Assembly (NCBI RefSeq): GCF_900109995.1
Contig: NZ_FOCB01000018.1
Location: forward strand, 1 to 64,000
Direction: 5' to 3'
DNA length: 64,000 nt
Source: Pseudomonas sp. ok272
GTDB lineage: Bacteria; Pseudomonadota; Gammaproteobacteria; Pseudomonadales; Pseudomonadaceae
How positions within the stretch are numbered: position 1 is the first letter of the stretch; each line of letters begins with the position of its first letter. Of the stretch, positions 16,704 through 25,504 are shown piece after piece. The translations under genes and the position numbers were made by a program. The notes under the pieces are model-generated. The model was not told the origin of the DNA and did no database searches. It was given only the letters and a program-made list of their open reading frames with translations.

Positions 16704-16854
16704 TACCATGCAAAGAAAAGCACTCATACACCACGATAAAGCCCAATGAAACCGGGCTAATCATGAGATTTGATACCATGCCCTTCCCTGCTAAGGAGGC
16801 ATGGTATCGAGTACCAAGCATGGCATTTGGTTCAGTCAATGCCCCGTACCATGC
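16704..16854. promoter_or_regulatory. TACCATGC repeats beside attachment site (likely integrase arm sites)
   Basis: TACCATGC occurs at 16704-16711, 16774-16781 and 16847-16854, and inverted at 16799-16806; AGCATGGCA at 16817-16825 is a partial copy. They occupy the gap between the integrase start and guaA. Repeated short sites in this position are typical of arm-type binding sites for P4-like integrases. The core crossover at the 3' end of guaA (near 16986) is not resolved because the other end of the island is not found. Confidence 0.6.
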
Positions 16855-16903
16855 CACATAAACACGGTGCTTGGCGATGCACAAAGCTGCCAGAGTTTGC
16901 CAG

Positions 16904-16938
16904 ACCAAAAAAGCAAAAAGCCCGCAATTACGCGGGCT
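16904..16938 (-). terminator. Terminator after guaA
   Basis: On the minus strand AGCCCGCGTAATTGCGGGCT is followed by TTTTTGC and another T-run. It lies 48 bases past the guaA stop. It is probably supplied by the island end or retained from the host; either way it would end the guaBA transcript. Confidence 0.8.
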
Positions 16939-16985
16939 CCAGGGCATTTCTTGCTAGTGGGTGCCGGGCAGTGCCGGACGTCCAA

Positions 16986-18563
16986 TCATTCCCACTCAAT
17001 GGTCGCTGGCGGCTTGCTCGACACGTCGTAGGTGACGCGGGAGATGCCTTCGATTTCATTGATGATGCGACCCGATACGGTTTCCAGCAGCTCGTACGGC
17101 AGGTGCGCCCAGCGCGCGGTCATGAAGTCGATGGTTTCCACCGCACGCAGGGCCACGACCCAGGCGTAACGACGGCCGTCACCGACCACGCCCACCGATT
17201 TCACCGGCTGGAACACCACGAAGGCCTGGCTGACCTTGTGGTACCAATCGGCCTTGCGCAGTTCTTCGATGAAGATGTGGTCGGCGCGACGCAGCAGGTC
17301 GGCGTATTCCTTCTTCACTTCACCGAGGATCCGCACACCCAGGCCCGGGCCCGGGAATGGGTGACGGTAGACCATGTCGTACGGCAGGCCCAGTTCCAAG
17401 CCCAGACGACGGACTTCGTCCTTGAACAGCTCGCGCAGGGGCTCGACCAGCTTGAGGTTCATTTCTTCCGGCAGGCCACCGACGTTGTGGTGCGACTTGA
17501 TCACGTGGGCCTTGCCGCTTTTCGCGCCAGCCGACTCGATCACGTCCGGGTAGATGGTGCCCTGGGCCAGGTACTTGATGTTGTCCAGCTTGTTCGACTG
17601 GGCATCGAATACGTCGATGAAGGTGCGACCGATGATCTTGCGCTTCTTCTCCGGGTCGGACTCGCCGGCCAGGTTACCGAGGAACTGCTCTTCGGCGTTG
17701 GCACGGATCACCTTGACGCCCATGTTCTCGGCGAACATGGCCATCACTTGCTCGCCTTCGTGCAGGCGCAGCAGGCCGTTGTCGACGAACACGCAGGTCA
17801 GTTGATCGCCAATCGCCTTGTGCAGCAGCGCGGCAACCACCGAGGAGTCGACACCGCCGGACAGACCCAGCAGCACGTTGTCGGTACCGACCTGGGCGCG
17901 GATGTTGGCGATGGCGTCTTCGGCGATCTTCGACGGCGTCCACAGGGCTTCACAGCCGCAGATGTCGAGGATGAAGCGCGAGAGGATGCGACCGCCCTGC
18001 TTGGTGTGGGTCACTTCCGGGTGGAACTGCACGCCGTAGTAGCGCAGGTCATCGTTGAACATGCCGGCAATCGGGCAGCTCGGGGTGCTGGCCAGGACGT
18101 GGAAGTCCTGCGGCATCCGGGTGACCTTGTCACCGTGGCTCATCCAGACGTCGAGACCGAACAGGCCATCGGCGTCGACGTGGTCTTCGATGCCGTCGAG
18201 CAGGCGGCTCTTGCCGACCACGTCAACGCGGGCGTAACCGAACTCACGCAGTTCGGATCCTTCGACCTTGCCACCCAGCTGTTCCGCCATGGTCTGCATG
18301 CCGTAGCAGATGCCGAACACCGGCACGCCGAGGTCAAACACCGCTTGCGGGCAACGAGGGCTGTTGGCTTCGTGCACGGACTCAGGGCCACCGGCGAGGA
18401 TGACGCCTTTGGGAGCGAATTCGCGAATCGCTTCGTCGTCCATGTCGAACGGGTGCAGTTCGCAGTACACGCCGATTTCACGCACGCGGCGAGCAATCAG
18501 TTGGGTGTACTGGGAACCGAAGTCGAGGATCAGAATGCGGTGAGCGTGAATGTCGAGGGCCAT
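16986..18563 (-). CDS. guaA: GMP synthase (glutamine-hydrolysing)
   Basis: 525 residues, the normal length. It converts XMP, glutamine and ATP to GMP, the last step of guanine nucleotide synthesis. The class I glutamine amidotransferase domain carries the nucleophile C86 in FGICYGMQ and H181/E183 in QFHPE; the ATP pyrophosphatase domain has SGGVDSS at 235-241; the C-terminal dimerisation domain ends in IEWE. The gene is intact even though an island sits at its 3' end, so the attachment sequence must restore the last codons. It is downstream of guaB with an 82-base gap, forming the usual guaBA operon. Confidence 0.98.
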   Translation of the reverse strand: MALDIHAHRILILDFGSQYTQLIARRVREIGVYCELHPFDMDDEAIREFAPKGVILAGGPESVHEANSPRCPQAVFDLGVPVFGICYGMQTMAEQLGGKVEGSELREFGYARVDVVGKSRLLDGIEDHVDADGLFGLDVWMSHGDKVTRMPQDFHVLASTPSCPIAGMFNDDLRYYGVQFHPEVTHTKQGGRILSRFILDICGCEALWTPSKIAEDAIANIRAQVGTDNVLLGLSGGVDSSVVAALLHKAIGDQLTCVFVDNGLLRLHEGEQVMAMFAENMGVKVIRANAEEQFLGNLAGESDPEKKRKIIGRTFIDVFDAQSNKLDNIKYLAQGTIYPDVIESAGAKSGKAHVIKSHHNVGGLPEEMNLKLVEPLRELFKDEVRRLGLELGLPYDMVYRHPFPGPGLGVRILGEVKKEYADLLRRADHIFIEELRKADWYHKVSQAFVVFQPVKSVGVVGDGRRYAWVVALRAVETIDFMTARWAHLPYELLETVSGRIINEIEGISRVTYDVSSKPPATIEWE

Positions 18564-18598
18564 GAGATCAGTCTCGTCTAATGAATCAGAAACAACTC

Positions 18599-18619
18599 GG
18601 GGCTGAATAAGACAGCCCC
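18599..18619. promoter_or_regulatory. Stem-loop between guaB and guaA
   Basis: GGGGCTG-AATAAGA-CAGCCCC forms a 7-bp perfect stem. No T-run follows on the minus strand, so it is not a full terminator; it may stabilise or partly attenuate the guaBA transcript. Confidence 0.4.
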
Positions 18620-18645
18620 GGTTACTTAGCTTTTTGCTGGAAGGC

Positions 18646-20115
18646 TCAACCTACGCGGTAGTTTGGCGCTTCCTTGGTGATCTGTACGTCGTGGACATGG
18701 GACTCTGCCATGCCGGCGCCAGTGATGCGCACGAACTCTGGCTTGGTACGCATCTCTTCGATGTCGGCGCTGCCGGTATAACCCATCGAGGAACGCAGGC
18801 CACCCATCAGTTGATGGATGATGGCGCTCAGAGTGCCCTTGTACGGCACACGGCCCTCGATACCTTCCGGAACCAGCTTCTCGGCACCGGCCGAGGAATC
18901 CTGGAAGTAACGGTCGGAAGAGCCCTGGGCCTGGGACATGGCGCCCAGCGAACCCATGCCACGGTAAGCCTTGTAGGAACGACCCTGGTAGAGTTCGATC
19001 TCGCCTGGCGCTTCTTCAGTACCGGCGAACATCGAGCCCATCATCACGCAGGAAGCACCGGCAACGATGGCCTTGGACAGGTCACCGGAGAAGCGGATAC
19101 CGCCATCGGCGATCAACGGCACGCCCGTGCCTTCAAGGGCCGCGGCAACATTGGCAATGGCGCTGATTTGCGGCACGCCGACACCGGCGACGATACGGGT
19201 GGTGCAGATCGAGCCCGGGCCGATACCGACCTTGACCGCATCCGCGCCCGCTTCGGCCAGGGCCTTGGCGGCGGCACCGGTGGCAATGTTGCCGCCGATC
19301 ACCTGCACTTCAGGGAAGTTCTGCTTGACCCAACGCACACGGTCGATCACGCCTTTGGAGTGGCCGTGGGCAGTGTCGACCACCACCACGTCAACCCCGG
19401 CGGCGACCAGCGCGGCAACACGATCACCGGTGTCTTTACCGGTACCGACTGCGGCGCCGACGCGCAGACGACCTTGGTCGTCCTTGCTGGCCAGTGGGTA
19501 GGCCTTGGCCTTCTCGATGTCGTTGACGGTCATCATGCCCTTGAGGGCGAACTTGTCGTCGACGATCAGCACGCGCTCGATACGGTGCTTATGCAGCAAC
19601 TCACGCGCATCGTTCTTGTCAGCGCCTTCCTTGACCGTGACCAGGCGCTCTTTAGGCGTCATCACGTCACGGACACGGGCTTCCATGCGGTTCTCGAAAC
19701 GCACGTCACGGGAGGTGACGATGCCGACCAGGTCGCCATCGTGCAGCACCGGAACCCCGGAGATATTGTGCATGTGGGTCAGTTCGAGCAGTTCACGCAC
19801 GGTGGCGTCGGCCTCGATAGTGATGGGATCTTTCACCACACCAGCTTCGTAACGCTTGACTTTGCGCACTTCGGCAGCTTGCTGCTCGATGGTCATGTTC
19901 TTGTGGATAATGCCGATACCACCTTCCTGAGCCATGGCAATTGCCAGACGGGCTTCAGTGACGGTGTCCATGGCGGCGGAAACCAGTGGGATATTCAGCT
20001 CGATGCCACGGGTAAGGCGGGTCTTCAAACTGACTTCATTGGGCAGTACTTCGGAATAACCGGGCACTAGGAGAATGTCGTCGAAGGTCAGAGCTTCTTG
20101 GCTGATACGCAGCAT
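18646..20115 (-). CDS. guaB: IMP dehydrogenase
   Basis: 489 residues from the ATG at 20115 (MLRISQEALTFDD, the standard start; the frame is open 17 codons upstream). It oxidises IMP to XMP with NAD+, the committed step to GMP. The TIM barrel is interrupted by two CBS domains (about 90-210). The catalytic cysteine is C304 in GPGSICTT, and the flap contains YRGMGSLGAM and the RVPYKG region. First gene of guaBA. Confidence 0.98.
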   Translation of the reverse strand: MLRISQEALTFDDILLVPGYSEVLPNEVSLKTRLTRGIELNIPLVSAAMDTVTEARLAIAMAQEGGIGIIHKNMTIEQQAAEVRKVKRYEAGVVKDPITIEADATVRELLELTHMHNISGVPVLHDGDLVGIVTSRDVRFENRMEARVRDVMTPKERLVTVKEGADKNDARELLHKHRIERVLIVDDKFALKGMMTVNDIEKAKAYPLASKDDQGRLRVGAAVGTGKDTGDRVAALVAAGVDVVVVDTAHGHSKGVIDRVRWVKQNFPEVQVIGGNIATGAAAKALAEAGADAVKVGIGPGSICTTRIVAGVGVPQISAIANVAAALEGTGVPLIADGGIRFSGDLSKAIVAGASCVMMGSMFAGTEEAPGEIELYQGRSYKAYRGMGSLGAMSQAQGSSDRYFQDSSAGAEKLVPEGIEGRVPYKGTLSAIIHQLMGGLRSSMGYTGSADIEEMRTKPEFVRITGAGMAESHVHDVQITKEAPNYRVG

Positions 20116-20199
20116 CGCGGGGGCTCCCGAGCGGGAAATTGGAAGCGCGCCATTATACTCAGACACCCCTTCGGGTGAAAGGTAAAACTCTGTCTATTA

Positions 20200-20230
20200 T
20201 CGACACGGTGATCGACACGGTGATCGACGG
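20200..20230. repeat. Short tandem repeat upstream of guaB
   Basis: TCGACACGGTGA occurs twice head to tail, preceded by a partial unit and followed by TCGACGGGG; the period is 12 bases. It lies about 90-110 bases upstream of the guaB start, in the probable promoter region. Whether it binds a regulator is unknown. Confidence 0.4.
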
Positions 20231-20254
20231 GGCGTTTGACCCACCTCAGTCCCC

Positions 20255-20282
20255 GTGTAGGAGCGAGCAGGCTCGCTCCCAC
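20255..20282. repeat. REP palindrome
   Basis: GTGTAGGAGCGAGC-A-GGCTCGCTCCCAC: the Pseudomonas REP core in a single palindrome, between guaB and the next minus-strand gene. Confidence 0.75.
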
Positions 20283-20298
20283 CCAGGGTCAGCATTGC

Positions 20299-20847
20299 CT
20301 ACAGTTCAACCTTGATCCAGCTCACCGGTTGATCGAGCCAGTCGGCAAATTCATCGATAAAGCTCTGCTTGAACCCGGCCTCTAGCCAGTTATTGAAGAT
20401 AAAGCCCAGGTTGGAGAAGCCGCACTCTTGTAGGAACAAGAAGCCGTTGATGTCGTCCTCATGCCCGCATTCGGGGCAAATGAAGTTGTCGGTACGCCCT
20501 GGCATCCAGTCTTCCAGGCTGTCGAACAACGCCTCGCCGATCTCCTTGCGACACTCGGCGCAGCCGGCTTCTTCGAGAAACCCCTGGGTCGGTGTATAGA
20601 TGCAGCGCTGGGTGACAATCTCCAGCCCGTTGATCGGCTCACCGAACGGCAGCGCCTCGGGATGCAGCACCACCGCCCGCGCGCCCGGGGCGATGGCGTG
20701 CGCCATGCGATTGCCCATCCGCCCGCAGGTAGTGAGTGACGCTTCAATGATGTCCTTGCGCACCAGCCACCGCACAATCGCCCGGGCGCGGGGTTCGTGC
20801 ACCGCCAGGGTGGAGATTTTCGGGACGAGGATGCTTTGCGAGTTCAT
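20299..20847 (-). CDS. Conserved Pseudomonas hypothetical protein with zinc-ribbon pairs
   Basis: 182 residues from the ATG at 20847 (MNSQSILVPKI); a GTG 12 codons upstream lies inside a REP repeat and is unlikely. CAEC near 118-121 and CPEC near 148-151 (GHEDDINGF follows) look like two zinc-ribbon knuckles. The C-terminal part, NNWLEAGFKQSFIDEFADWL, is helical. No membrane segment is visible. It has appeared in databases under the misleading name of a sugar ABC transporter ATPase; no Walker motif is present here, so that name does not fit. Function unknown. Confidence 0.75.
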   Translation of the reverse strand: MNSQSILVPKISTLAVHEPRARAIVRWLVRKDIIEASLTTCGRMGNRMAHAIAPGARAVVLHPEALPFGEPINGLEIVTQRCIYTPTQGFLEEAGCAECRKEIGEALFDSLEDWMPGRTDNFICPECGHEDDINGFLFLQECGFSNLGFIFNNWLEAGFKQSFIDEFADWLDQPVSWIKVEL

Positions 20848-20883
20848 GGGGACAGGCCTGATACCAATACTGAAGTTATCCAC

Positions 20884-20975
20884 TGTGGGAGCGAGCCTGC
20901 TCGCGAAGGCGGTATGCCAGCCAACAACACGATTGGATGTTAAACCGCTTTCGCGAGCAGGCTCGCTCCCACAAG
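20884..20975. repeat. REPIN (two inverted REP palindromes)
   Basis: TGTGGGAGCGAGCCTGCTCG at 20884-20903 and its inverted counterpart ending GGCTCGCTCCCACA near 20970 flank about 40 bases. The two face each other as in REPINs, mobile units moved by RAYT transposases encoded elsewhere. Confidence 0.82.
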
Positions 20976-21012
20976 ATTTGCGGCCGGCAGCTTAATCCCT
21001 GAGCCCCACAGG

Positions 21013-21780
21013 TCAAGCACTGAAGTAACGAACCAGCAGGGCCATGCCACTGGCCAGGACCAGCCAGGTCACCAGACGCACAAAGGCCTCGCGGGACAAT
21101 TTCAGCGTCAATCGCCGGCCGACCCACAGCCCCAGGGCCATGGCCGGCAGCAGACACAACGCCAGCACCAGCAAGGATAGCTCGGCATACACCCCCGCCA
21201 GCGCAAACAGGCTCAGGCGCACCACCGTGCTGCAACTGATCAGCGCACTTTGCGTGGCGCGGGCGGCGTCCTTGGGCAGGCGGCTGTTCAGGTAGAGGGC
21301 ATACAAGAAGCCGCCACTGCCGAACAAGGCCCCGAACAGGCCGCCCACCGTGCCCATCGGAATCGCCCAGACGGCGGACAACTGCGCAGGCCGCACCGTC
21401 ACCCACAGGCTGTAGATCGCGTAGGCACTGAGGAACAGTCCCATCAACAGCAACAACAGATCGGACTTGAGGTTGAGCAAGAACACCACCCCCAGCGTGC
21501 AACCCAGCGCCATGCACGGCAGCAAGCGCAACAGTTCGGGCCGGGCCACCTCACGGCGCGAAGGCAGCAGATTGCCGAATGCCGCGATGAAATCCAGCAG
21601 CACCAGCAAGGGGATGATGGTTGACAGCGGCATGAACAGGATCAGGATCGGCCCCGCCACCAACGCCGTGCCAAAGCCCGCGATGCCAAATACGATGTAG
21701 GCCAGGACGATCCCCGCACCCATCACCAGCCAGTCCATGGGGCCAAACGGCCATTGCTGCAACAGTGCGAGCACACTCAT
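21013..21780 (-). CDS. TauE/SafE-family membrane transporter
   Basis: 255 residues from the ATG at 21780, preceded by AAGGAAG; a TTG six codons earlier is also open. TauE/SafE proteins are inner-membrane carriers that export sulfite, sulfonates or related anions. Eight hydrophobic segments are visible, starting MGAGIVLAYIVFGIAGFG, the glycine-rich first half of the family's inverted repeat; the second half has GTVGGLFGALFGSGGFLYAL. It diverges from a LysR regulator gene 102 bases away, the usual sign that the regulator controls it. Substrate unknown. Confidence 0.88.
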   Translation of the reverse strand: MSVLALLQQWPFGPMDWLVMGAGIVLAYIVFGIAGFGTALVAGPILILFMPLSTIIPLLVLLDFIAAFGNLLPSRREVARPELLRLLPCMALGCTLGVVFLLNLKSDLLLLLMGLFLSAYAIYSLWVTVRPAQLSAVWAIPMGTVGGLFGALFGSGGFLYALYLNSRLPKDAARATQSALISCSTVVRLSLFALAGVYAELSLLVLALCLLPAMALGLWVGRRLTLKLSREAFVRLVTWLVLASGMALLVRYFSA

Positions 21781-21882
21781 CGGTTCGTCTTCCTTCAATC
21801 CCGGTGAAAGGACTTTAGCCAGCGGCGAGCCTTGCGACTAATATCCAATAAGCCACCAACCCATCTCAAAAAGGCATGACTT

Positions 21883-22791
21883 GTGCTGTCTACTCGCCAA
21901 CTGCGTTACTTCGTCGAAATTGCCGAGACCGGCAGTTTCAGTGCCGCCGCCGAACGCTTGTTCATCGCCCAGTCGGCCCTCAGTCGGCAGATCAAGGAGA
22001 TGGAAGCCCAACTCAACACCCCGCTGTTCGAACGCACCGCTCGCCAGCCACGCCTGACCGCCGCCGGCGAAGCCTTTTACCCGCGGGCCCGCAGCCTGTT
22101 GACCGAATTGACCAAGGCCAGCGAACTGGCGACCCACGTCGGCACCGGGCAACTGGGCACCTTGCGCTTGAGCCATTCCAGCACGGTGCCGATGAGCGGC
22201 CGGTTGCTCGACGCGATCAGCGACTACCTCGGCCGGCACCCCGGTGTGTCGATGGACATCGCCAAACTCTCCTCCGAGGCCCAGTTGGACGCGCTGGCCG
22301 AGGGCCGCCTGGATGTCGGGCTGCTGCGCCTGCCAGTGCTGCGCCAACGGGCAGGCGTTCAGGTCGTGCCGCTGTACCGCGAGCGCCTGTTGCTGGCGGT
22401 TCCGCCAGGCCACCGACTGGCGGTGGATAAGTACCCGGCCATCGACCTGGCCCACTTGAAGGACGAAGCCTTCATATCGATCCCGCACCCGCAGCGTGGT
22501 GGGCTCAGCTATCTGTCTGCCGAGTTGTGCATGCGCCAGGGCTTCTTTCCCAAGGCGGCGCGAGTGATGTCGCGCAAGACCACGCAGCTGCAACTGATCC
22601 AGGCCGGGTTCGGCGTCGCGCTGCTGCCCGAATCGATGCAGGACATTGCCCCGCCAGGCATCCATTTCCTGGCCCTGGCCGATACGGATTGCCACAGCAC
22701 GGTCGCCCTCGCCCATCGGCAAGGTCCTACGGCACTGGTTCAACACTTCATAAACGTGTGCACCGGCGCGCCCACGGCGGATTTGTGTTGA
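21883..22791 (+). CDS. LysR-type transcriptional regulator
   Basis: 302 residues starting at GTG. The N-terminal winged HTH is clear (RQLRYFVEIAETGSFSAAAE, ending near FERTARQPRLTAAG), followed by the effector-binding domain with periplasmic-binding-protein fold (from about 90). It probably controls the divergent TauE/SafE gene, with its binding site between 21781 and 21882, in response to an unknown small molecule. It ends 41 bases before xseA and reads the same way. Confidence 0.92.
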   Translation: MLSTRQLRYFVEIAETGSFSAAAERLFIAQSALSRQIKEMEAQLNTPLFERTARQPRLTAAGEAFYPRARSLLTELTKASELATHVGTGQLGTLRLSHSSTVPMSGRLLDAISDYLGRHPGVSMDIAKLSSEAQLDALAEGRLDVGLLRLPVLRQRAGVQVVPLYRERLLLAVPPGHRLAVDKYPAIDLAHLKDEAFISIPHPQRGGLSYLSAELCMRQGFFPKAARVMSRKTTQLQLIQAGFGVALLPESMQDIAPPGIHFLALADTDCHSTVALAHRQGPTALVQHFINVCTGAPTADLC

Positions 22792-22832
22792 ATCATGGAG
22801 ACAGCGCGGCAAATGCCATTAAACTGCGCCCC

Positions 22833-24212
22833 ATGATTAAAGATCCCTTTGCAAGACTGGGCCTGGACCGCGAAGTCCTGACGGTCAGCCAACTCAACGG
22901 CCGTGCGCGGGTGTTGCTCGAAGACGTGTTCAGCAACATCTGGGTCGAAGGCGAAATCTCCAACCTCGCCCGCCCGGCCTCGGGTCACGTGTACTTCACC
23001 CTCAAGGACAGCGGCGCCCAGGTGCGGTGCGCGCTGTTCCGGCAGAACGCCGCGCGGGTGCGCCAGGCACTGAAAGATGGCCTGGCGGTCAAGGTCCGGG
23101 GCAAGGTCTCGCTGTTCGAAGGCCGTGGTGACTACCAACTGATCCTCGACACCGTGGAGCCGGCCGGCGACGGCGCCCTGCGCCTGGCCTTCGATGCCTT
23201 GAAGGAAAAGCTCAGTGCCGAAGGCCTGTTCAGCGCCGAGCGCAAAGTCCCGCTGCCGGCGCATCCGCAACGCATCGGCATCATCAGCTCACCCACGGGC
23301 GCGGTGATACGCGACATCATCAGCGTGTTCCGGCGCCGGGCGCCTCAGGTGCAACTGACCTTGATCCCCACGGCCGTGCAGGGCCGCGAAGCCACCGCGC
23401 AGATCGTCCGCGCCCTTGCACTCGCGGACGCGCGGGGTTTCGATGCGTTGATCCTGGCCCGCGGTGGTGGTTCGCTGGAGGACCTCTGGTGCTTCAACGA
23501 AGAGGCCGTGGCCCGAGCGGTGGATGCTTGCGTGACCCCTATCGTCAGCGCCATCGGCCATGAAACCGATGTGTCGATCAGCGACTTTGTCGCCGACGTC
23601 CGCGCGCCCACGCCGTCGGCCGCCGCCGAACTGCTGGCCCCCGACTCCGCTGACCTGGTACGCCGGGTCGAGAGCCTGCATCGCCGCCTGGTGATGCGCA
23701 TGCGCGACCGCTTGATGCGCGACCGCCTGCGCCTGGAGGGTATGTCCCGGCGCCTGCGTCACCCCGGTGAGCGCCTGCGCCAGCAAGCGCAACGCCTGGA
23801 CGATCTGGACATGCGCCTGCGCCGAGCCTTCGAGCGTAGCCTCAACACCCGTCGCGAACGCCTGATTCGCCTGGACACCCGCCTCGCCGCGCAACATCCA
23901 GGGCGGCAACTGGCGATGCTGCGCCAGCGCCTGGACAGCCTCGCCGAACGCTTGCCGCGCTCGATGCGCGAAGGCCTCAAGGCCCGGCGCCTGCAACTGC
24001 AAACCCAGGTGCAGACGCTGCATGTGGTCAGCCCACTGGCCACCCTGGGCCGGGGCTACAGCATCCTCCTGGATGAGCGCGGCAACGCGATCCGCGACGC
24101 CGCGCAGACCCACAACGGCCAACGCCTGAAAGCCCGACTGGGCGAAGGCGAACTGCAGGTGCGGGTCGAAGACAACCACCTGACACCTGTCACCCTCTCT
24201 CTACTGGATTGA
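22833..24212 (+). CDS. xseA: Exodeoxyribonuclease VII large subunit
   Basis: 459 residues from the ATG at 22833 (MIKDPFARLGLDREV, the standard start; longer open frame upstream ignored). With XseB it degrades single-stranded DNA from both ends. N-terminal OB fold (LTVSQLNGRARVLLEDVF to about 110), catalytic domain with GIISSPTGAVIRDI, ARGGGSLEDLWCFN and GHETDVSISDFVADVRAPTP, then an arginine-rich coiled coil (340-420) and a C-terminal segment with GRGYSI. xseB is not adjacent, as usual in Pseudomonas. Confidence 0.97.
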   Translation: MIKDPFARLGLDREVLTVSQLNGRARVLLEDVFSNIWVEGEISNLARPASGHVYFTLKDSGAQVRCALFRQNAARVRQALKDGLAVKVRGKVSLFEGRGDYQLILDTVEPAGDGALRLAFDALKEKLSAEGLFSAERKVPLPAHPQRIGIISSPTGAVIRDIISVFRRRAPQVQLTLIPTAVQGREATAQIVRALALADARGFDALILARGGGSLEDLWCFNEEAVARAVDACVTPIVSAIGHETDVSISDFVADVRAPTPSAAAELLAPDSADLVRRVESLHRRLVMRMRDRLMRDRLRLEGMSRRLRHPGERLRQQAQRLDDLDMRLRRAFERSLNTRRERLIRLDTRLAAQHPGRQLAMLRQRLDSLAERLPRSMREGLKARRLQLQTQVQTLHVVSPLATLGRGYSILLDERGNAIRDAAQTHNGQRLKARLGEGELQVRVEDNHLTPVTLSLLD

Positions 24213-24215
24213 TCC

Positions 24216-25037
24216 ATGCCACGTGTTCTTAGCCTGTTGTTCCTGCTGTGCCTGAGCGTCAATGCCCACGCCGACAGCTACATCACCCGCCTGCTCAACA
24301 AGCCGGTGCCCGGTGGCGTGGCAGTGGTCAACCTGGGCGCCTCGAGCCAGGCGCCCAAGGCCAGCTATCAGGGCAAACCGGTGCTGGTGATCAAGGAACA
24401 GGCCACGTGGCTGGCGATTGTCGGCATTCCCCTGGCGGTCAAACCCGGCACCCAGCAGATCAGCAGCGCCGGTCGCAACCTGAGCTTCACCGTCGGCCCC
24501 AAGCAATACCCGGAACAGCGCATCACCCTGAAGAACACCCAACAGGTCAATCCGAACCCGGCGAACCTCAAGCGCATCGAGGGCGAACTGGCCGAACAGA
24601 TCAGCGCCTACCGCACCTTCAGCCCTAATACCCCGAGCAATGTGTTGCTGGACAAGCCGGTCAACGGGCCGTTGTCGAGCAAGTTCGGTGTCCGACGTTT
24701 CTTCAACGGCGAAGAGCGCAATCCCCACTCCGGCCTGGACTTCGCCGTACCGGCCGGCACGCCGGTCAAGACCCCGGCGGCGGGCAAGGTGATCCTGATC
24801 GGCAACTACTTCTTCAATGGCAAGACCGTGTTCGTCGACCACGGCCAGGGCTTTATCAGCATGTTCTGCCACCTGTCGAAGATCGACGTGAACGTCGGCC
24901 AGCCATTGGCCCGCGGCGCCGTGGTGGGCAAGGTCGGCGCCACGGGCCGAGCGACCGGGCCGCACATGCATTGGAACATCAGCCTCAACGATGCCCGGGT
25001 TGATCCGGCGATCTTTATTGGCGCGTTCCAGCCCTGA
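24216..25037 (+). CDS. Periplasmic M23 peptidase (LytM domain)
   Basis: 273 residues. A signal peptide (MPRVLSLLFLLCLSVNAHA, cut near 20) sends it to the periplasm. An N-terminal Ig-like domain (SQAPKASYQGKPVLVIKEQ) precedes the LytM metallopeptidase domain with the zinc ligands H and D in HSGLDFAVPAGTPV, and GPHMHW near the end. All three zinc ligands are present, so it should cut peptide cross-links in peptidoglycan. It starts 3 bases after the xseA stop and is probably co-transcribed. Confidence 0.93.
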   Translation: MPRVLSLLFLLCLSVNAHADSYITRLLNKPVPGGVAVVNLGASSQAPKASYQGKPVLVIKEQATWLAIVGIPLAVKPGTQQISSAGRNLSFTVGPKQYPEQRITLKNTQQVNPNPANLKRIEGELAEQISAYRTFSPNTPSNVLLDKPVNGPLSSKFGVRRFFNGEERNPHSGLDFAVPAGTPVKTPAAGKVILIGNYFFNGKTVFVDHGQGFISMFCHLSKIDVNVGQPLARGAVVGKVGATGRATGPHMHWNISLNDARVDPAIFIGAFQP

Positions 25038-25057
25038 GTCTTCGCTGAAGTGACCGG

Positions 25058-25145
25058 CCTTTTCGCGAGCAGGCTCGCTCCCACAGGGGCCGGTATCCTG
25101 CGTGCACCTGAGCGTTCATGTGGGAGCGAGCCTGCTCGCGAAGAC
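25058..25145. repeat. REPIN (two inverted REP palindromes)
   Basis: TTTCGCGAGCAGGCTCGCTC (25060-25079) and the inverted copy TGTGGGAGCGAGCCTGCTCG (25119-25138) face each other over about 32 bases, just after the peptidase gene. Confidence 0.82.
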
Positions 25146-25336
25146 ACTCGCAACGACACCGAGCAACCAAGGCGGGGAAAAACCTCAATTGCGCCACAGC
25201 CTAGCCCCACGCAAACATCCAGACATTCGCCTGCGATCACCGCAATAAAATCTCGATAAAAAGCGCTTCCCGAGTATTTCTCTCAAAGTTTTTCGACTGC
25301 TTGCCATCCTCCGTCACCGCGGTTAGGGTTGAAGGC

Positions 25337-25414
25337 ATGAAAACCTCTCACACCCTCATTCAGCTTCGCCAGCACCGCAGCCTGTGCCTCGTCAGCGCAC
25401 GACTGCCAAGCTGA
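25337..25414 (+). promoter_or_regulatory. Putative leuA leader peptide (25 residues)
   Basis: ATG at 25337, with GAAGG just upstream, opens a 25-codon frame: MKTSHTLIQLRQHRSLCLVS then ARLPS. Five of the 25 residues are leucine. It ends 90 bases before leuA. A GC-rich inverted segment with a T-run (GGCAGGCCGCC then TTTTTT, about 25465-25482) lies between. A leucine-rich leader followed by a terminator-like hairpin is the layout of transcription attenuation, so leucine supply could control leuA through it. The rest of the 25146-25504 gap shows nothing else. Confidence 0.5.
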
Positions 25415-25504
25415 ATCGCTGTGCCTCGCCCCTCGTTTTGCCCCACGCTTTTTTGATCCACCGGCAGGCCGCCTTTTTTCGGCCAACACAATAAGGATTT
25501 CCAG

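Noticed and set aside
16770..18581. A 603-codon plus-strand open frame opposite guaA
   Set aside because: It is a shadow of guaA on high-GC DNA: no ribosome site, low-complexity His/Gln/Val-rich translation, and the other strand is a complete conserved gene.
18634..20070. Long plus-strand frame opposite guaB, and similar frames opposite leuA, der, hisS, hscA, iscS and secD
   Set aside because: All are antisense to intact conserved genes and translate to biased, domain-free sequence.
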